This document shows, in pieces, positions 37,257 through 46,421 of a stretch of 64,000 nucleotides of DNA (positions within the stretch are counted from its first letter, which is position 1; the number at the start of each line of letters is the position of its first letter). A program made the translations under genes and the position numbers. The stretch comes from an uncultured Oscillospiraceae bacterium (GTDB lineage: Bacteria > Bacillota_A > Clostridia > Oscillospirales > Acutalibacteraceae): contig CAJUTL010000016.1 in assembly GCA_910589395.1 (NCBI GenBank), positions 3,154-67,153 of the forward strand. Reading direction: 5' to 3'. The notes below the pieces were generated by a model that worked only from the letters and a program-made list of their open reading frames with translations, did not search any database and was not told the origin of the DNA.

Positions 37257-37760
37257 ATGTGTGAGAAAAAAGCAGCGGTCATTATGGGCAGCGACAGCGA
37301 CCTGCCGGTGGTGGCCCCGGCCATCAAGCGGCTGAAGAGCCTGGGGATCCCCCTGGAAGCTCATGTGATGAGCGCCCACCGCACCCCGGAGGAAGCGGCG
37401 GAATTTTCCAAAAACGCCCTGCAAAACGGCTTTGGCGTGATCATCGCCGCCGCCGGAAAGGCAGCCCATCTGGCGGGCGTTTTGGCGGCGCATACCACAC
37501 TGCCGGTGATCGGTATTCCGGTGAAGTCCTCCACCCTGGACGGCCTGGACGCGCTGTTGGCTACCGTGCAGATGCCCTCCGGCATTCCCGTTGCCACCGT
37601 TGCTATAGACGGCGCGGACAACGCCGCAATTTTGGCGGCGCAAATGCTGGCTTTGTCCGACCCGGCGCTTCAGGGAAAGCTTTCCGATCTGAAGCGGGAA
37701 ATGCGGGAAGGCGTTGCAAAAAAGGATCAGACCTTGCAGGAAAAACTGAAGGAGCTGTAA
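37257..37760 (+). CDS. purE: 5-(carboxyamino)imidazole ribonucleotide mutase
   Basis: Purine pathway enzyme, class I PurE, 167 residues. GSDSDLPV (11-18) binds the ribonucleotide, SAHRTPE contains catalytic His41, and AAGKAAHLAGVLAAHTTLPVIGIP is diagnostic. The start ATG 37257 follows AAAGGAAGAAG. Class I PurE needs PurK, which is not in this window. Confidence 0.96.
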   Translation: MCEKKAAVIMGSDSDLPVVAPAIKRLKSLGIPLEAHVMSAHRTPEEAAEFSKNALQNGFGVIIAAAGKAAHLAGVLAAHTTLPVIGIPVKSSTLDGLDALLATVQMPSGIPVATVAIDGADNAAILAAQMLALSDPALQGKLSDLKREMREGVAKKDQTLQEKLKEL

Positions 37761-37793
37761 CAAGAAATTCAGAAAGCGGAAGGAGAAGCGAAT

Positions 37794-39023
37794 ATGAAAA
37801 AATCGATCATGAGAAAATACGCCAAATTGGCCGTGAGAAGCGGGGCAAACCTGCAAAAGGGCCAGGGCTGCGTGATCTCCGCTCAGGTAGACCAGCATGA
37901 GTTTGCCGAAATGGTGGTGGAAGAGGCCTACCGTGCCGGGGCAAAATGGGTCATGGTAAACTGGGGCGATCAGGCGGTGACAAAGCTCCACTACCGTCAC
38001 GGCACCGTGACTCAGCTTTCCCGGGTAGAGGAATGGGAAAAGGCGAAAATGCAGTATATGGTAGATACCCTGCCCGCCATGATCCACATTGATTCCTCCG
38101 ACCCTGACGGCTTAAAGGGCGTCAATATCGCGAAGCTGCAAAAGTCCAGCGCCGCCAGGGGAACGATCATGAAGCCCTTCGAAAAGAAAATGGACAATAA
38201 AAACCAGTGGACTATTGTCGCCGTACCCTCCAAGAAATGGGCGAAGAAGGTGTTCCCGGAGGATCGCGCCAGCGTAGCGGTGGAAAAGCTGTGGAACGCC
38301 ATTTTGCATTCGGTGCGTATCACAGCGGAGAACGACCCTGTGGCCGAGTGGGAAAAGCACAACAAGGCCCTGGCGGAGAAGTGCGAAAAGCTCAATGCCC
38401 TTCATCTGGACTACCTCCACTATGAAAGCAAAAACGGTACGGACTTTAAGTGCTGGCTGATTCCCGAGGCCCGCTGGCACGGCGGCGGCGACACGCTGCC
38501 TAACGGCATTTTCTACAACCCCAACATGCCTACCGAGGAGGTTTTCATTTCCCCCAGGAAGGGCAAGTGCGAGGGAACGCTGGTGGCCACCCTGCCGCTG
38601 TCCTATCAGGGAAACCTCATCGATAAATTCTCTGTTACCTTTAAGGACGGCAAGGCGGTTTCCGTAAAGGCTGAGAAGGGTCAGGAGCTTTTGGAGCATA
38701 TGATCAAGATGGACGAGGGAGCCTGTATGCTGGGCGAGCTGGCCTTAGTGCCGGACGATTCTCCCATTTCCAATTCCGGTATTCTGTTCTACAACACGCT
38801 TTTTGATGAAAACGCCGCCTGTCACGTGGCTCTGGGTATGGGCTTCAATGAGACCGTGGAGGGCTTTGAGAACATGACCGATGAAGAGCTCAAGGAATTG
38901 GGAATCAACGATTCCATTATCCATGTAGACTTTATGGTTGGCAGCAAGGAACTGAACGTCACCGGGTACACCAGGGACGGAAAGAAGGTACAGATCTTCA
39001 AAAACGGCAACTGGGCTATTTGA
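37794..39023 (+). CDS. M29-family aminopeptidase
   Basis: A 409-residue metallo-aminopeptidase of the thermophilic M29 (AmpS/AmpT) family: YAKLAVRSGANLQKGQG near the N-terminus, MPTEEVF and LGELALV with metal-binding glutamates, ACHVALG with a His, and IHVDFMVG with the last His-x-Asp pair. Cytoplasmic peptide turnover is expected. It sits between purE and purM although it has no known purine role, with a 33-base gap upstream and a hairpin downstream. Confidence 0.93.
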   Translation: MKKSIMRKYAKLAVRSGANLQKGQGCVISAQVDQHEFAEMVVEEAYRAGAKWVMVNWGDQAVTKLHYRHGTVTQLSRVEEWEKAKMQYMVDTLPAMIHIDSSDPDGLKGVNIAKLQKSSAARGTIMKPFEKKMDNKNQWTIVAVPSKKWAKKVFPEDRASVAVEKLWNAILHSVRITAENDPVAEWEKHNKALAEKCEKLNALHLDYLHYESKNGTDFKCWLIPEARWHGGGDTLPNGIFYNPNMPTEEVFISPRKGKCEGTLVATLPLSYQGNLIDKFSVTFKDGKAVSVKAEKGQELLEHMIKMDEGACMLGELALVPDDSPISNSGILFYNTLFDENAACHVALGMGFNETVEGFENMTDEELKELGINDSIIHVDFMVGSKELNVTGYTRDGKKVQIFKNGNWAI

Positions 39024-39030
39024 CCGATCT

Positions 39031-39071
39031 AAGGCAACACCGGGATTTTTCCGGTGCTGCCTTCCGTGTTT
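39031..39071 (+). terminator. Terminator-like hairpin between aminopeptidase and purM
   Basis: 13-bp stem with one mismatch (39031-39043 with 39051-39063), then CCGTGTTTTT. I find no promoter in the 30 bases left before purM, so some read-through seems needed. Confidence 0.65.
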
Positions 39072-39101
39072 TTATCATCATTGTGAAAAGGAGCTGCTGC
39101 A

Positions 39102-40136
39102 ATGAAAAGCTACAGCGATAGTTACAAGGCGGCGGGTGTGGATGTGACCGCCGGGTATCAGTCCGTGGAATTGATGAAGGAGCATGTCAGGCGCACCGTA
39201 ACTCCCGGCGTGGTTTCCGGCATAGGCGGCTTCGGCGGCCTGTTTGCCCCGGAATTTTCCGGCATGAAAGAGCCGATCCTGGTTTCCGGCACAGACGGCG
39301 TGGGCACAAAGCTCAAGGTGGCCATGCTGATGGAAAAGCATGATACTATCGGCATCGACGCGGTGGCCATGTGTGTAAACGATGTGGTGTGCTGCGGCGC
39401 GAAGCCCCTGTTTTTCCTGGACTATATCGCCTGCGGAAAAAATATTCCGGAAAAGATCGCGCAGATCGTGGCGGGAGTAGCCGAGGGCTGCGTACAGTCC
39501 GGCTGCGCCTTGATCGGCGGGGAAACTGCCGAGCACCCCGGCATGATGCCGGAGGAGGATTACGACCTGGCCGGTTTTACCGTCGGCCTGGTGGACAAGC
39601 CCAGGGTCATCGACGGCTCCGGGCTTCAAGCGGGGGACGTGCTGTTGGGTGTGTGCTCCTCCGGCGTTCATTCCAACGGCTTTTCCCTGGTGAGAAAGGT
39701 GTTTGGGCTGAATGAAGCCAACATCGGTAAATATTATGAAGAGCTTGGCGGCACTTTGGGCGAAACCCTGCTCACGCCTACCCGCATCTATGTGAAAGCG
39801 GCCCTGGCCGCCATTGAGAAGGCGGAGGTAAAGGCCATTTCCCACATTACCGGCGGCGGCTTCTATGAGAATATTCCCCGCATGATGAAGCCGGGGCTGA
39901 CAGCCCGGGTGGAAAAATCGGCCATTCCGGTCCTTCCCATTTTCCCGCTGCTGCAAAAGGCGGGCAATATTCCGGAGCACGATATGTACAACACCTTTAA
40001 CATGGGTGTGGGCCTGTGCATGGCAGTGTCTGCGGAAACCGCCCAGGCGGCGCTTTCTGCTATCGAAAGCGCCGGGGAAAAGGCTGTGGTGATCGGCGAG
40101 GTGACAGAAGGGGAAGAGGGGGTCTTGCTGTGCTGA
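39102..40136 (+). CDS. purM: Phosphoribosylformylglycinamidine cyclo-ligase
   Basis: AIR synthetase, 344 residues. It converts FGAM to AIR using ATP. Conserved SGTDGVGTKLKVA, GIDAVAMCVNDVV, GGETAEHPGMM and ITGGGFYENIPR are all visible. AAAAGGAG precedes the ATG. Its end overlaps the start of purN by seven bases. Confidence 0.98.
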   Translation: MKSYSDSYKAAGVDVTAGYQSVELMKEHVRRTVTPGVVSGIGGFGGLFAPEFSGMKEPILVSGTDGVGTKLKVAMLMEKHDTIGIDAVAMCVNDVVCCGAKPLFFLDYIACGKNIPEKIAQIVAGVAEGCVQSGCALIGGETAEHPGMMPEEDYDLAGFTVGLVDKPRVIDGSGLQAGDVLLGVCSSGVHSNGFSLVRKVFGLNEANIGKYYEELGGTLGETLLTPTRIYVKAALAAIEKAEVKAISHITGGGFYENIPRMMKPGLTARVEKSAIPVLPIFPLLQKAGNIPEHDMYNTFNMGVGLCMAVSAETAQAALSAIESAGEKAVVIGEVTEGEEGVLLC

Positions 40137-40759
40137 ACATCGGTGTGCTGGTGTCTGGCGGAGGAACGAACCTGCAAAAGCTGATCGACGCCCAAAATGC
40201 CGGAGAACTCCAAAACGGCGTTCTTCGGGTGGTGATCGCCAGCAAGGCGGACGCCTTTGCCCTGGAGCGGGCGAAAAAGGCCGGGATCGAGGCCATCGCC
40301 CTGTGCAGGAAGGACTATCCCGATGTGGACGCCTACAGCCAGGCGCTGATCGACGCCCTGTGGGAGCGGCAGGTAGAGCTGGTGGTGTTGGCTGGTTTTC
40401 TCACCATTACGGGAGAAAACTTTGTCCGTGCCTTCCCAAACCGCATTTTGAACGTTCACCCGGCGCTGCTGCCTGCCTTCGGCGGCAAAGGATACTATGG
40501 GCTTCACGTCCATGAGGCCGTGCTGCAAAGGGGCGTGAAGGTCACCGGCGCCACGGTGCATTTTGTCAATGAAGTCTGCGACGGCGGGCCGATCATTCTC
40601 CAGAAGGCCGTGGAGGTCCGGGAGGGCGATACCCCGGAGACTTTGCAAAGGCGGGTCATGGAGGAAGCCGAATGGAAGCTTTTGCCCCAGGCGGTTTCTC
40701 TGTTCTGTGGAGGAAGGCTCACCGTGGAAAACGGTGTGGTTCATTGTAAGGAAGCATAA
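40130..40759 (+). CDS. purN: Phosphoribosylglycinamide formyltransferase
   Basis: GAR transformylase, 209 residues, using 10-formyl-tetrahydrofolate. VLVSGGGTNLQ starts the fold; the catalytic triad is Asn108, His110 (NVHPALLPAF) and Asp151 (CDGGP). Compared with E. coli it carries a short insertion after LLPAF. The start is GTG 40130, preceded by AGAGGGGG and overlapping the purM stop, so translation is coupled. Confidence 0.97.
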   Translation: MLNIGVLVSGGGTNLQKLIDAQNAGELQNGVLRVVIASKADAFALERAKKAGIEAIALCRKDYPDVDAYSQALIDALWERQVELVVLAGFLTITGENFVRAFPNRILNVHPALLPAFGGKGYYGLHVHEAVLQRGVKVTGATVHFVNEVCDGGPIILQKAVEVREGDTPETLQRRVMEEAEWKLLPQAVSLFCGGRLTVENGVVHCKEA

Positions 40760-40777
40760 AAGGAAAGGAAGAGTTTG

Positions 40778-41488
40778 ATGAAGCCAGTCAGTCTTTATGA
40801 AGATCTCAGCTCCAATTCTTACCCCGGCCGGGGGATCGTGATCGGCAAAAGCGAGGACGGAAAAAACGCGGTGATCGCTTATTTCATCATGGGCCGCAGC
40901 ACAAATTCCCGGAACCGTGTGTTTGAAGCGGAGGGAGAAAACCTGCGCACCAAGGCTTTTGATCCCGCCCTGCTGTCCGATCCCTCCCTGGTGATCTATT
41001 TCCCCGTGCGCGCCTATCCGGGCGGCCAGATCGTCACAAACGGCGACCAGACCGATACCATCTATGACTTTTTACAGGCGGGAAAAACCTTTGAGGACGC
41101 TTTGCGAACCCGCACCTTCGAGCCGGATCCGCCGATTTTCACCCCCCGGGTCTCCGGGATTGCAGAGCTTCAAAACGGCGATTTCTCCTACAAGCTGTCC
41201 ATTCTGAAAAGCACGGACGGCGACGAGGGCTTTGCCCAGCGCCAGTTCTTTGAATATGCCCCGAAGCCCGGCCTGGGCCACTTTATTCACACCTATCAGG
41301 GAGACGGGAACCCGGTGCCCTCCTTTGAAGGCGAGCCCACCCCGGTCACGCTTTCCGGCGATATCGATACCTTTACCGGAAAAGTCTGGAACGCCCTGAA
41401 CGAAGACAACAAGGTTTCCCTCTTTGTGCGGTACATTGACCTTGCCACAGGTAAGTACGAAACCCGTATCGTCAATAAGAATGGTTAA
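40778..41488 (+). CDS. IMP cyclohydrolase, PurO-like
   Basis: A 236-residue protein with the N-terminal signature SYPGRGIVIG and GRSTNSRNRVF, characteristic of the stand-alone IMP cyclohydrolase family first known from archaeal PurO and found in many Clostridia. It closes FAICAR to IMP, the last step of the pathway. The ATG at 40778 has AAGGAA upstream; a TTG three bases earlier is possible. It precedes a stand-alone AICAR transformylase, and the two together replace bifunctional PurH. Confidence 0.9.
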   Translation: MKPVSLYEDLSSNSYPGRGIVIGKSEDGKNAVIAYFIMGRSTNSRNRVFEAEGENLRTKAFDPALLSDPSLVIYFPVRAYPGGQIVTNGDQTDTIYDFLQAGKTFEDALRTRTFEPDPPIFTPRVSGIAELQNGDFSYKLSILKSTDGDEGFAQRQFFEYAPKPGLGHFIHTYQGDGNPVPSFEGEPTPVTLSGDIDTFTGKVWNALNEDNKVSLFVRYIDLATGKYETRIVNKNG

Positions 41489-41564
41489 ATAATGTGCCGT
41501 CTGCTGAAAAGCGCCCTTGTTCTTCTCTGACAACCAATAACTAACCTCTGAAGGAGCGATCAAG

Positions 41565-42740
41565 ATGACCGAAATGGAACTGAAATACGGCTGTAACCCC
41601 AATCAGAAGCCCTCTAAGATCTTTATGAAGGACGGCTCGGAGCTTCCCGTTACCGTCTTAAACGGCAAGCCCGGCTACATCAATTTTCTGGACGCCTTCA
41701 ATTCCTGGCAGCTGGTCAAGGAACTGAAAGCGGCTACCGGCCTTCCCGCGGCGGCTTCCTTCAAGCACGTCAGCCCTGCCGGTGCGGCGGTGTATGTGCC
41801 GCTTTCCGACACCCTGAAAAAGATCTATTTTGTGGACGATCTGGAGCTTTCTCCCATTGCCTCCGCTTACGCGGCGGCCCGGGGAGCCGACAGAATGTCC
41901 TCCTATGGCGACTGGGCTGCTCTTTCCGACGTGTGCGATAAAGAAACCGCTGCTCTGCTGGCCCGGGAGGTTTCCGATGGTGTGATCGCCCCCGGCTATA
42001 CGAAGGAAGCGTTGGAAATCCTCAAGACAAAGCGCAAGGGCAATTACAACGTGGTACAGATCGATCCCGAATACGTTCCCGCCCCCATCGAGCACAAGGA
42101 CGTGTTCGGCGTTACCTTCGAGCAGGGCAGGAATGAGCTGAAGATCGACAGCGAGCTTCTGAAGGAGCTTCCCACGAAAAACAAGCACCTCACCGAGGAA
42201 GCCAAGCGGGATCTGATCGTGTCCCTCATCACCCTGAAATATACCCAGTCCAATTCTGTCTGCTATGTGAAAAGCGGCCAGGCTATCGGCGTGGGCGCCG
42301 GCCAGCAGAGCCGTGTTCACTGCACCCGGCTGGCGGGAAATAAGGCGGATAACTGGTATCTGCGCCAGTGCCCCAAGGTTTTGAACCTGCCCTTTAAGAA
42401 GGATATTCGCCGCCCGGACCGGGACAACACCATTGATGTGTACATTTCCGATGAATACATGGACGTGCTGGCGGACGGCCAGTGGGAGAATTTCTTCACC
42501 GAAAAGCCGGAGGTCTTTACCCGAGAGGAGCGCCGTGCCTGGCTGGATACCATGGCAGGCGTAGCCCTGGGCTCAGACGCGTTCTTCCCCTTTGGTGACA
42601 ACATTGAGCGCGCCAGAAAGAGCGGCGTGGAATTTATCGCCCAGCCCGGCGGCTCCATTCGGGACGACAACGTGATCGCCACCTGCGACAAATACGATAT
42701 CGCCATGGCGTTTACTGGGATCCGGCTGTTCCATCATTAA
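41565..42740 (+). CDS. Stand-alone AICAR formyltransferase
   Basis: A 391-residue phosphoribosylaminoimidazolecarboxamide formyltransferase. It is equivalent to the C-terminal part of PurH: LKYGCNPNQKPS at the start, AASFKHVSPAGAAV with the active-site Lys-His, SDAFFPFGDNIERA near the end and GGSIRDD. It has no IMP cyclohydrolase domain; that activity is likely supplied by the gene at 40778. AAGGAG precedes the ATG. Confidence 0.95.
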   Translation: MTEMELKYGCNPNQKPSKIFMKDGSELPVTVLNGKPGYINFLDAFNSWQLVKELKAATGLPAAASFKHVSPAGAAVYVPLSDTLKKIYFVDDLELSPIASAYAAARGADRMSSYGDWAALSDVCDKETAALLAREVSDGVIAPGYTKEALEILKTKRKGNYNVVQIDPEYVPAPIEHKDVFGVTFEQGRNELKIDSELLKELPTKNKHLTEEAKRDLIVSLITLKYTQSNSVCYVKSGQAIGVGAGQQSRVHCTRLAGNKADNWYLRQCPKVLNLPFKKDIRRPDRDNTIDVYISDEYMDVLADGQWENFFTEKPEVFTREERRAWLDTMAGVALGSDAFFPFGDNIERARKSGVEFIAQPGGSIRDDNVIATCDKYDIAMAFTGIRLFHH

Positions 42741-42800
42741 GAACTTTGCCGTGATTTTCGCGCCCAACGATCAGGGCTTTCGGGAAAAGGAGGAACGACC

Positions 42801-43019
42801 ATGGCAAGCGCTTTGCTGCGGAATTTGACAGGAAAGGTCTGCACCGTTTCCATGTCTATCAGCCTGTCGCCTTATGTGGGAAGGATCATGGCGGTAGAAG
42901 AGGACTGGCTGGAGCTGAAGCAGAAAGACGGAACGCTGCATTATCTCAATATCCCAAGAATCCAGGAAATTCAAGTGATGCCTGAAAAAGTACAGGAGCA
43001 ATGGAGAGAAAAGCTATGA
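42801..43019 (+). CDS. Small Sm-like/SH3-like protein, unknown function
   Basis: A 72-residue protein I do not recognise at family level. It has the strand pattern of a small beta barrel: GKVCTVSM, PYVGRIMAVEEDWLELKQ, GTLHYLNIPRIQEIQV. The form resembles LSm/Hfq-fold proteins but no RNA-binding motif is certain. A good AAAGGAGGAACGACC site precedes the ATG, and its last four bases overlap the purD start, so it is really translated and coupled to purD. A C-terminal helix is rich in Glu, Gln and Lys. Confidence 0.75.
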   Translation: MASALLRNLTGKVCTVSMSISLSPYVGRIMAVEEDWLELKQKDGTLHYLNIPRIQEIQVMPEKVQEQWREKL

Positions 43020-44293
43020 AAATTTTAGTCATTGGCAGCGGCGGCAGAGAGCACGCCATCGTCCGCAAATTAAAGGAAAGCCCCAGGGTGGAAAAGCTGT
43101 ACTGCGCTCCCGGCAACGGCGGCATCGCCATGGACGCGGAGTGCTGCCCCGTGGGGGCCATGGACAAGGAAGGGATCCTTGCCCTTGTGAAAGAAAAGCA
43201 GATCGATTTTGTGTTCGTCACCCCGGACGATCCTTTGGCCGCCGGTATGGTGGACTGCTTAGAGGCCGCCGGGTTTCCCTGCTTCGGCCCCAATGCCAGG
43301 GCGGCCCAGCTGGAAGCCAGCAAGGTGTTTTCCAAGGGCCTGATGAAGAAATACGGGATCCCCACGGCGGAGTATGAAGTGTTTTCTCAGGCGGAGAAGG
43401 CCTTGGCCTACATCAGGGAAAAGAATACTTATCCCATCGTCATCAAGGCGGACGGCCTGGCGCTGGGGAAGGGCGTTATCATCGCCCAGAAAGAGCAGGA
43501 GGCACGGGACGCCCTGCGCTCCATCATGGAGGATAAGCTCTTCGGCGATTCCGGCTCTGAGGTGGTGGTGGAGGAATTCCTCACCGGCCCGGAAGTGACC
43601 GTGCTGGCCTTTACCGATGGCGAGGCCATGTGCCCCATGGTTTCCTCCATGGACCACAAGCGGGCTTACGATGGGGACAAGGGCCCCAACACCGGCGGCA
43701 TGGGCACCATAAGCCCAAACCCCTTCTATACGGAAGCGGTGGCGGCGGAGTGTATGGAAAAGATTTTCCTGCCCACCATGAAGGCCATGAACGCGGAAGG
43801 AAGAAAATTTAAGGGCTGTCTCTATTTCGGCCTGATGCTCACTCCCGGCGGCCCCAAGGTCATCGAATACAATTCCCGCTTCGGCGACCCCGAAACCCAG
43901 GTGGTGCTGCCAAGGCTTCAAACAGATCTTGTGGAAATCATCACCGCCGTGGCGGAGGAGCGCTTGTCAGAGCTTACCATCGAGTGGTCTTCCCAGCCCT
44001 GCGCCTGCGTGATCCTGGCAAGCGGCGGTTATCCCGGCAGCTACCGGAAGGGCCTTGAAATTCACGGCCTCCTGGAAAACGGCCAGGTGGACGGCGCAAC
44101 GGTCTACCATGCCGGAACCAGGCTGGAAAACGGAAAATTCCTCACGGCCGGCGGCCGGGTGCTGGGCGTTACCGCAAAGGGTGAGACCCTGGAAAAAGCG
44201 CTGCAAAACGCCTATGCCGCCGCAGAAAAAATCAGCTTTGAAGACGTCATATACCGAAAAGATATCGGCAACCGGGCGCTGGAAGTGAGGTAG
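43016..44293 (+). CDS. purD: Phosphoribosylamine-glycine ligase
   Basis: GAR synthetase, 425 residues, ATP-grasp enzyme. ILVIGSGGREHAIV at the N-terminus, the ATP-grasp segments IKADGLALGKGV and VVEEFLTGPEVTV, and EYNSRFGDPETQ with the metal-binding Glu/Asn are present. The start ATG 43016 overlaps the small gene before it (ATGA); an ATG at 43001 is less likely. Last gene of the purine cluster. Confidence 0.98.
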   Translation: MKILVIGSGGREHAIVRKLKESPRVEKLYCAPGNGGIAMDAECCPVGAMDKEGILALVKEKQIDFVFVTPDDPLAAGMVDCLEAAGFPCFGPNARAAQLEASKVFSKGLMKKYGIPTAEYEVFSQAEKALAYIREKNTYPIVIKADGLALGKGVIIAQKEQEARDALRSIMEDKLFGDSGSEVVVEEFLTGPEVTVLAFTDGEAMCPMVSSMDHKRAYDGDKGPNTGGMGTISPNPFYTEAVAAECMEKIFLPTMKAMNAEGRKFKGCLYFGLMLTPGGPKVIEYNSRFGDPETQVVLPRLQTDLVEIITAVAEERLSELTIEWSSQPCACVILASGGYPGSYRKGLEIHGLLENGQVDGATVYHAGTRLENGKFLTAGGRVLGVTAKGETLEKALQNAYAAAEKISFEDVIYRKDIGNRALEVR

Positions 44294-44311
44294 CAAAGGA
44301 GAACGATCGTT

Positions 44312-45037
44312 ATGGATAAAAATTTGGCTTGGGAAAATGTTTTGTTGACGGATTCCGGATTTTTTGATCCATTTGATTTGAGCAGGCCGCTCGCCCCTAT
44401 TGTAGAGCGCTTTACCACTATGGTAGCAAAACCTTTTTCCAAGGCACGTATTTTATTTATTCCTGCTGCTGCTTGTGATGAAGAGTCAAAAAAGCTTGCT
44501 TCTATTCTGTATTCTGAGCTTATCTGGCTAGGCTTCTCTTCGAAAAATATAACTACGTATATGCTGGATAAACCCCTTCCCTTGGAGGAAGCTTTAACCT
44601 ATGATATTCTGTTTTTGACAGGCGGCTGGTGTGAACATCTCCTTAAACTTATCAAAAAGACTGAATTTGTAGATGTTGCCAGAGCCTTTGTGTTTGCTAA
44701 TAAGGTTTACGTGGGGGTAAGCGCTGGAAGTGTCATTGCCACTCCCAACATAATGGGGACTTTTGAGCAACGACCTAGCCTTGATACGAGCGGCCTGGGT
44801 TTGGTTTCCGCATACATAGATTGTCATTGTGATATGCAGCCTGGCCTAGTGCAAAAGACACTTGCTTTTCCTCATATATTGCTCCACTTTAACCAGGCGC
44901 TGGCTGTCAATAGCAGTTCCTATGAGCTGATAGAAGCTCCTGCGACTTCGCAGAATATAAACTGGTCCTCACCGCCAACTGTTGGTGAAGAGATTTTTCA
45001 ACTGAATAACTCTACGGAGCTGTATCAATACAACTAA
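44312..45037 (+). CDS. S51-family peptidase-like protein
   Basis: A 241-residue protein resembling S51 peptidases (dipeptidase E/cyanophycinase group): YDILFLTGGWCEHLL near 105 and GVSAGSVI with a likely nucleophile Ser137. The final His of the catalytic set may be in DCHCDMQPG or FPHILLHF. Its codons end in A or T far more than those of the genes on either side (compare 44340-45030 with purD), which suggests recent acquisition. GCAAAGGAGAAC precedes the ATG. It lies between purD and the Gfo/Idh gene with small gaps. Confidence 0.72.
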   Translation: MDKNLAWENVLLTDSGFFDPFDLSRPLAPIVERFTTMVAKPFSKARILFIPAAACDEESKKLASILYSELIWLGFSSKNITTYMLDKPLPLEEALTYDILFLTGGWCEHLLKLIKKTEFVDVARAFVFANKVYVGVSAGSVIATPNIMGTFEQRPSLDTSGLGLVSAYIDCHCDMQPGLVQKTLAFPHILLHFNQALAVNSSSYELIEAPATSQNINWSSPPTVGEEIFQLNNSTELYQYN

Positions 45038-45056
45038 AATAGGGAGAGAAACTAAC

Positions 45057-46346
45057 ATGAAAGCACCCATCACATTTGCTATTTGCGGCTTTGGAGACAG
45101 GGGAAGCACCTATGCTTCCATGCAGAAGCTGTTTCCCGATAAGATGAAGGTTGTCGCCGTGGCGGATCTGAATCCCCGGAAGGTGCAAAAGGCAAAAGAG
45201 CTTTACGCTATTCCGGAGGAAAATTGTTTTTCTTCCGGGGAGGAAATGCTGGAGCACGGGAAGCTGGCGGACGTCATGGTGGTTTCCACCATGGATCGCC
45301 AGCATGTGGGCCACGCCATTCCCGCGCTGAAAAAGGGCTACCATATTATGATGGAAAAGCCCATTTCCCCGGAGCTTTCCAAGTGCCGGGAAATTTTGGA
45401 GGTGGCAAAGGACTGCCCCGGCAAGATCATCGTGTGCCATGTGCTGCGCTATACCACCTTCTATAATACCCTGAAGGATCTGATCTCCGGCGGGCGGATC
45501 GGAGATGTGGTTTCCATCTGTGCCAACGAGAATGTGGGATATTGGCACCAGGCTCATTCTTTTGTGCGGGGCAACTGGCGGAATTCCAAAGAAACCAGCC
45601 CCATGATCCTGCAAAAATCCTGCCATGATATGGATATCCTCACCTGGCTTTTGGGGAAAAAATGCAAAGCGGTCTCCTCCTTCGGCGGTATTCAGCTGTT
45701 CAAAAAGGAATGCGCTCCCGAAGGGGCTACCCCTTATTGCCTGGGCGGGTGCAAAGCAAAAGAGCACTGCGTTTTCGATGCGGAAAAGATCTATATCACC
45801 AGCCCGAAAACCGGCAGAGCCACCCATAACGACAACTGGATCACCTCGATCCTCAGTGTGGAAAACACGGTGGAAAGCACCTATGAGGCGCTGAAAAACG
45901 GCCCTTACGGCCGCTGCGTCTATCACTGTGATAACGATGTGGTGGATCACCAGCAGACAATTCTTCTCATGGAAGACGGCTCCACCATCAGCTTTACCAT
46001 GTGTGCCTTTACCGAAAGCTGCTACCGCTATTTTAAGGCCATGGGAACAAAAGGGGAGATCGAAGCGGATATGATTTCCAACGTGATCCATATCCGGGAA
46101 TTCGGCAAGCCGGAGGAAGTGATCGATGTAGGGAAGCTGGCTTCCGACCTGAAGGGCCATGGCGGCGGCGACAGCGGCATCGTTTCCGACTTTTTGGAAA
46201 TGCTCTTAAACGGCAGCGAAGCCACCGAGCGCACCACCACCCTGGAAAATTCCATGGAAAGCCACTTTATCGCCCTGGCGGCGGAGGAGTCCCGCTTAAA
46301 CGGCGGAAAGGCCATCGAGCTGGAAAGCTTTAAGAACGGAAAGTAA
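45057..46346 (+). CDS. Gfo/Idh/MocA-family oxidoreductase
   Basis: A 429-residue NAD(P)-dependent dehydrogenase. The N-terminal Rossmann motif is ICGFGDRGSTY (8-18), and the EKP motif (MMEKPIS) with catalytic Lys101 follows; the C-terminal alpha/beta domain has HDMDILTWLLGK, with the His-Asp typical of this family. A Cys-containing GGCKAKEHC segment lies near 230. The substrate is probably a sugar or inositol derivative but cannot be told. RBS GGGAG before ATG. Confidence 0.92.
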   Translation: MKAPITFAICGFGDRGSTYASMQKLFPDKMKVVAVADLNPRKVQKAKELYAIPEENCFSSGEEMLEHGKLADVMVVSTMDRQHVGHAIPALKKGYHIMMEKPISPELSKCREILEVAKDCPGKIIVCHVLRYTTFYNTLKDLISGGRIGDVVSICANENVGYWHQAHSFVRGNWRNSKETSPMILQKSCHDMDILTWLLGKKCKAVSSFGGIQLFKKECAPEGATPYCLGGCKAKEHCVFDAEKIYITSPKTGRATHNDNWITSILSVENTVESTYEALKNGPYGRCVYHCDNDVVDHQQTILLMEDGSTISFTMCAFTESCYRYFKAMGTKGEIEADMISNVIHIREFGKPEEVIDVGKLASDLKGHGGGDSGIVSDFLEMLLNGSEATERTTTLENSMESHFIALAAEESRLNGGKAIELESFKNGK

Positions 46347-46351
46347 AAAAC

Positions 46352-46401
46352 AGCCGGGAACCTCCATGGCAAGGTATGCTTTAGAAGTTTCCGGCTTTTG
46401 C
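46352..46401 (+). terminator. Weak terminator after oxidoreductase
   Basis: 10-bp stem (46352-46361 with 46387-46396, one G-U) with a 25-base loop, then TTTTGCTG. Confidence 0.5.
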
Positions 46402-46421
46402 TGTAGAAGGGAGGGAATCAT

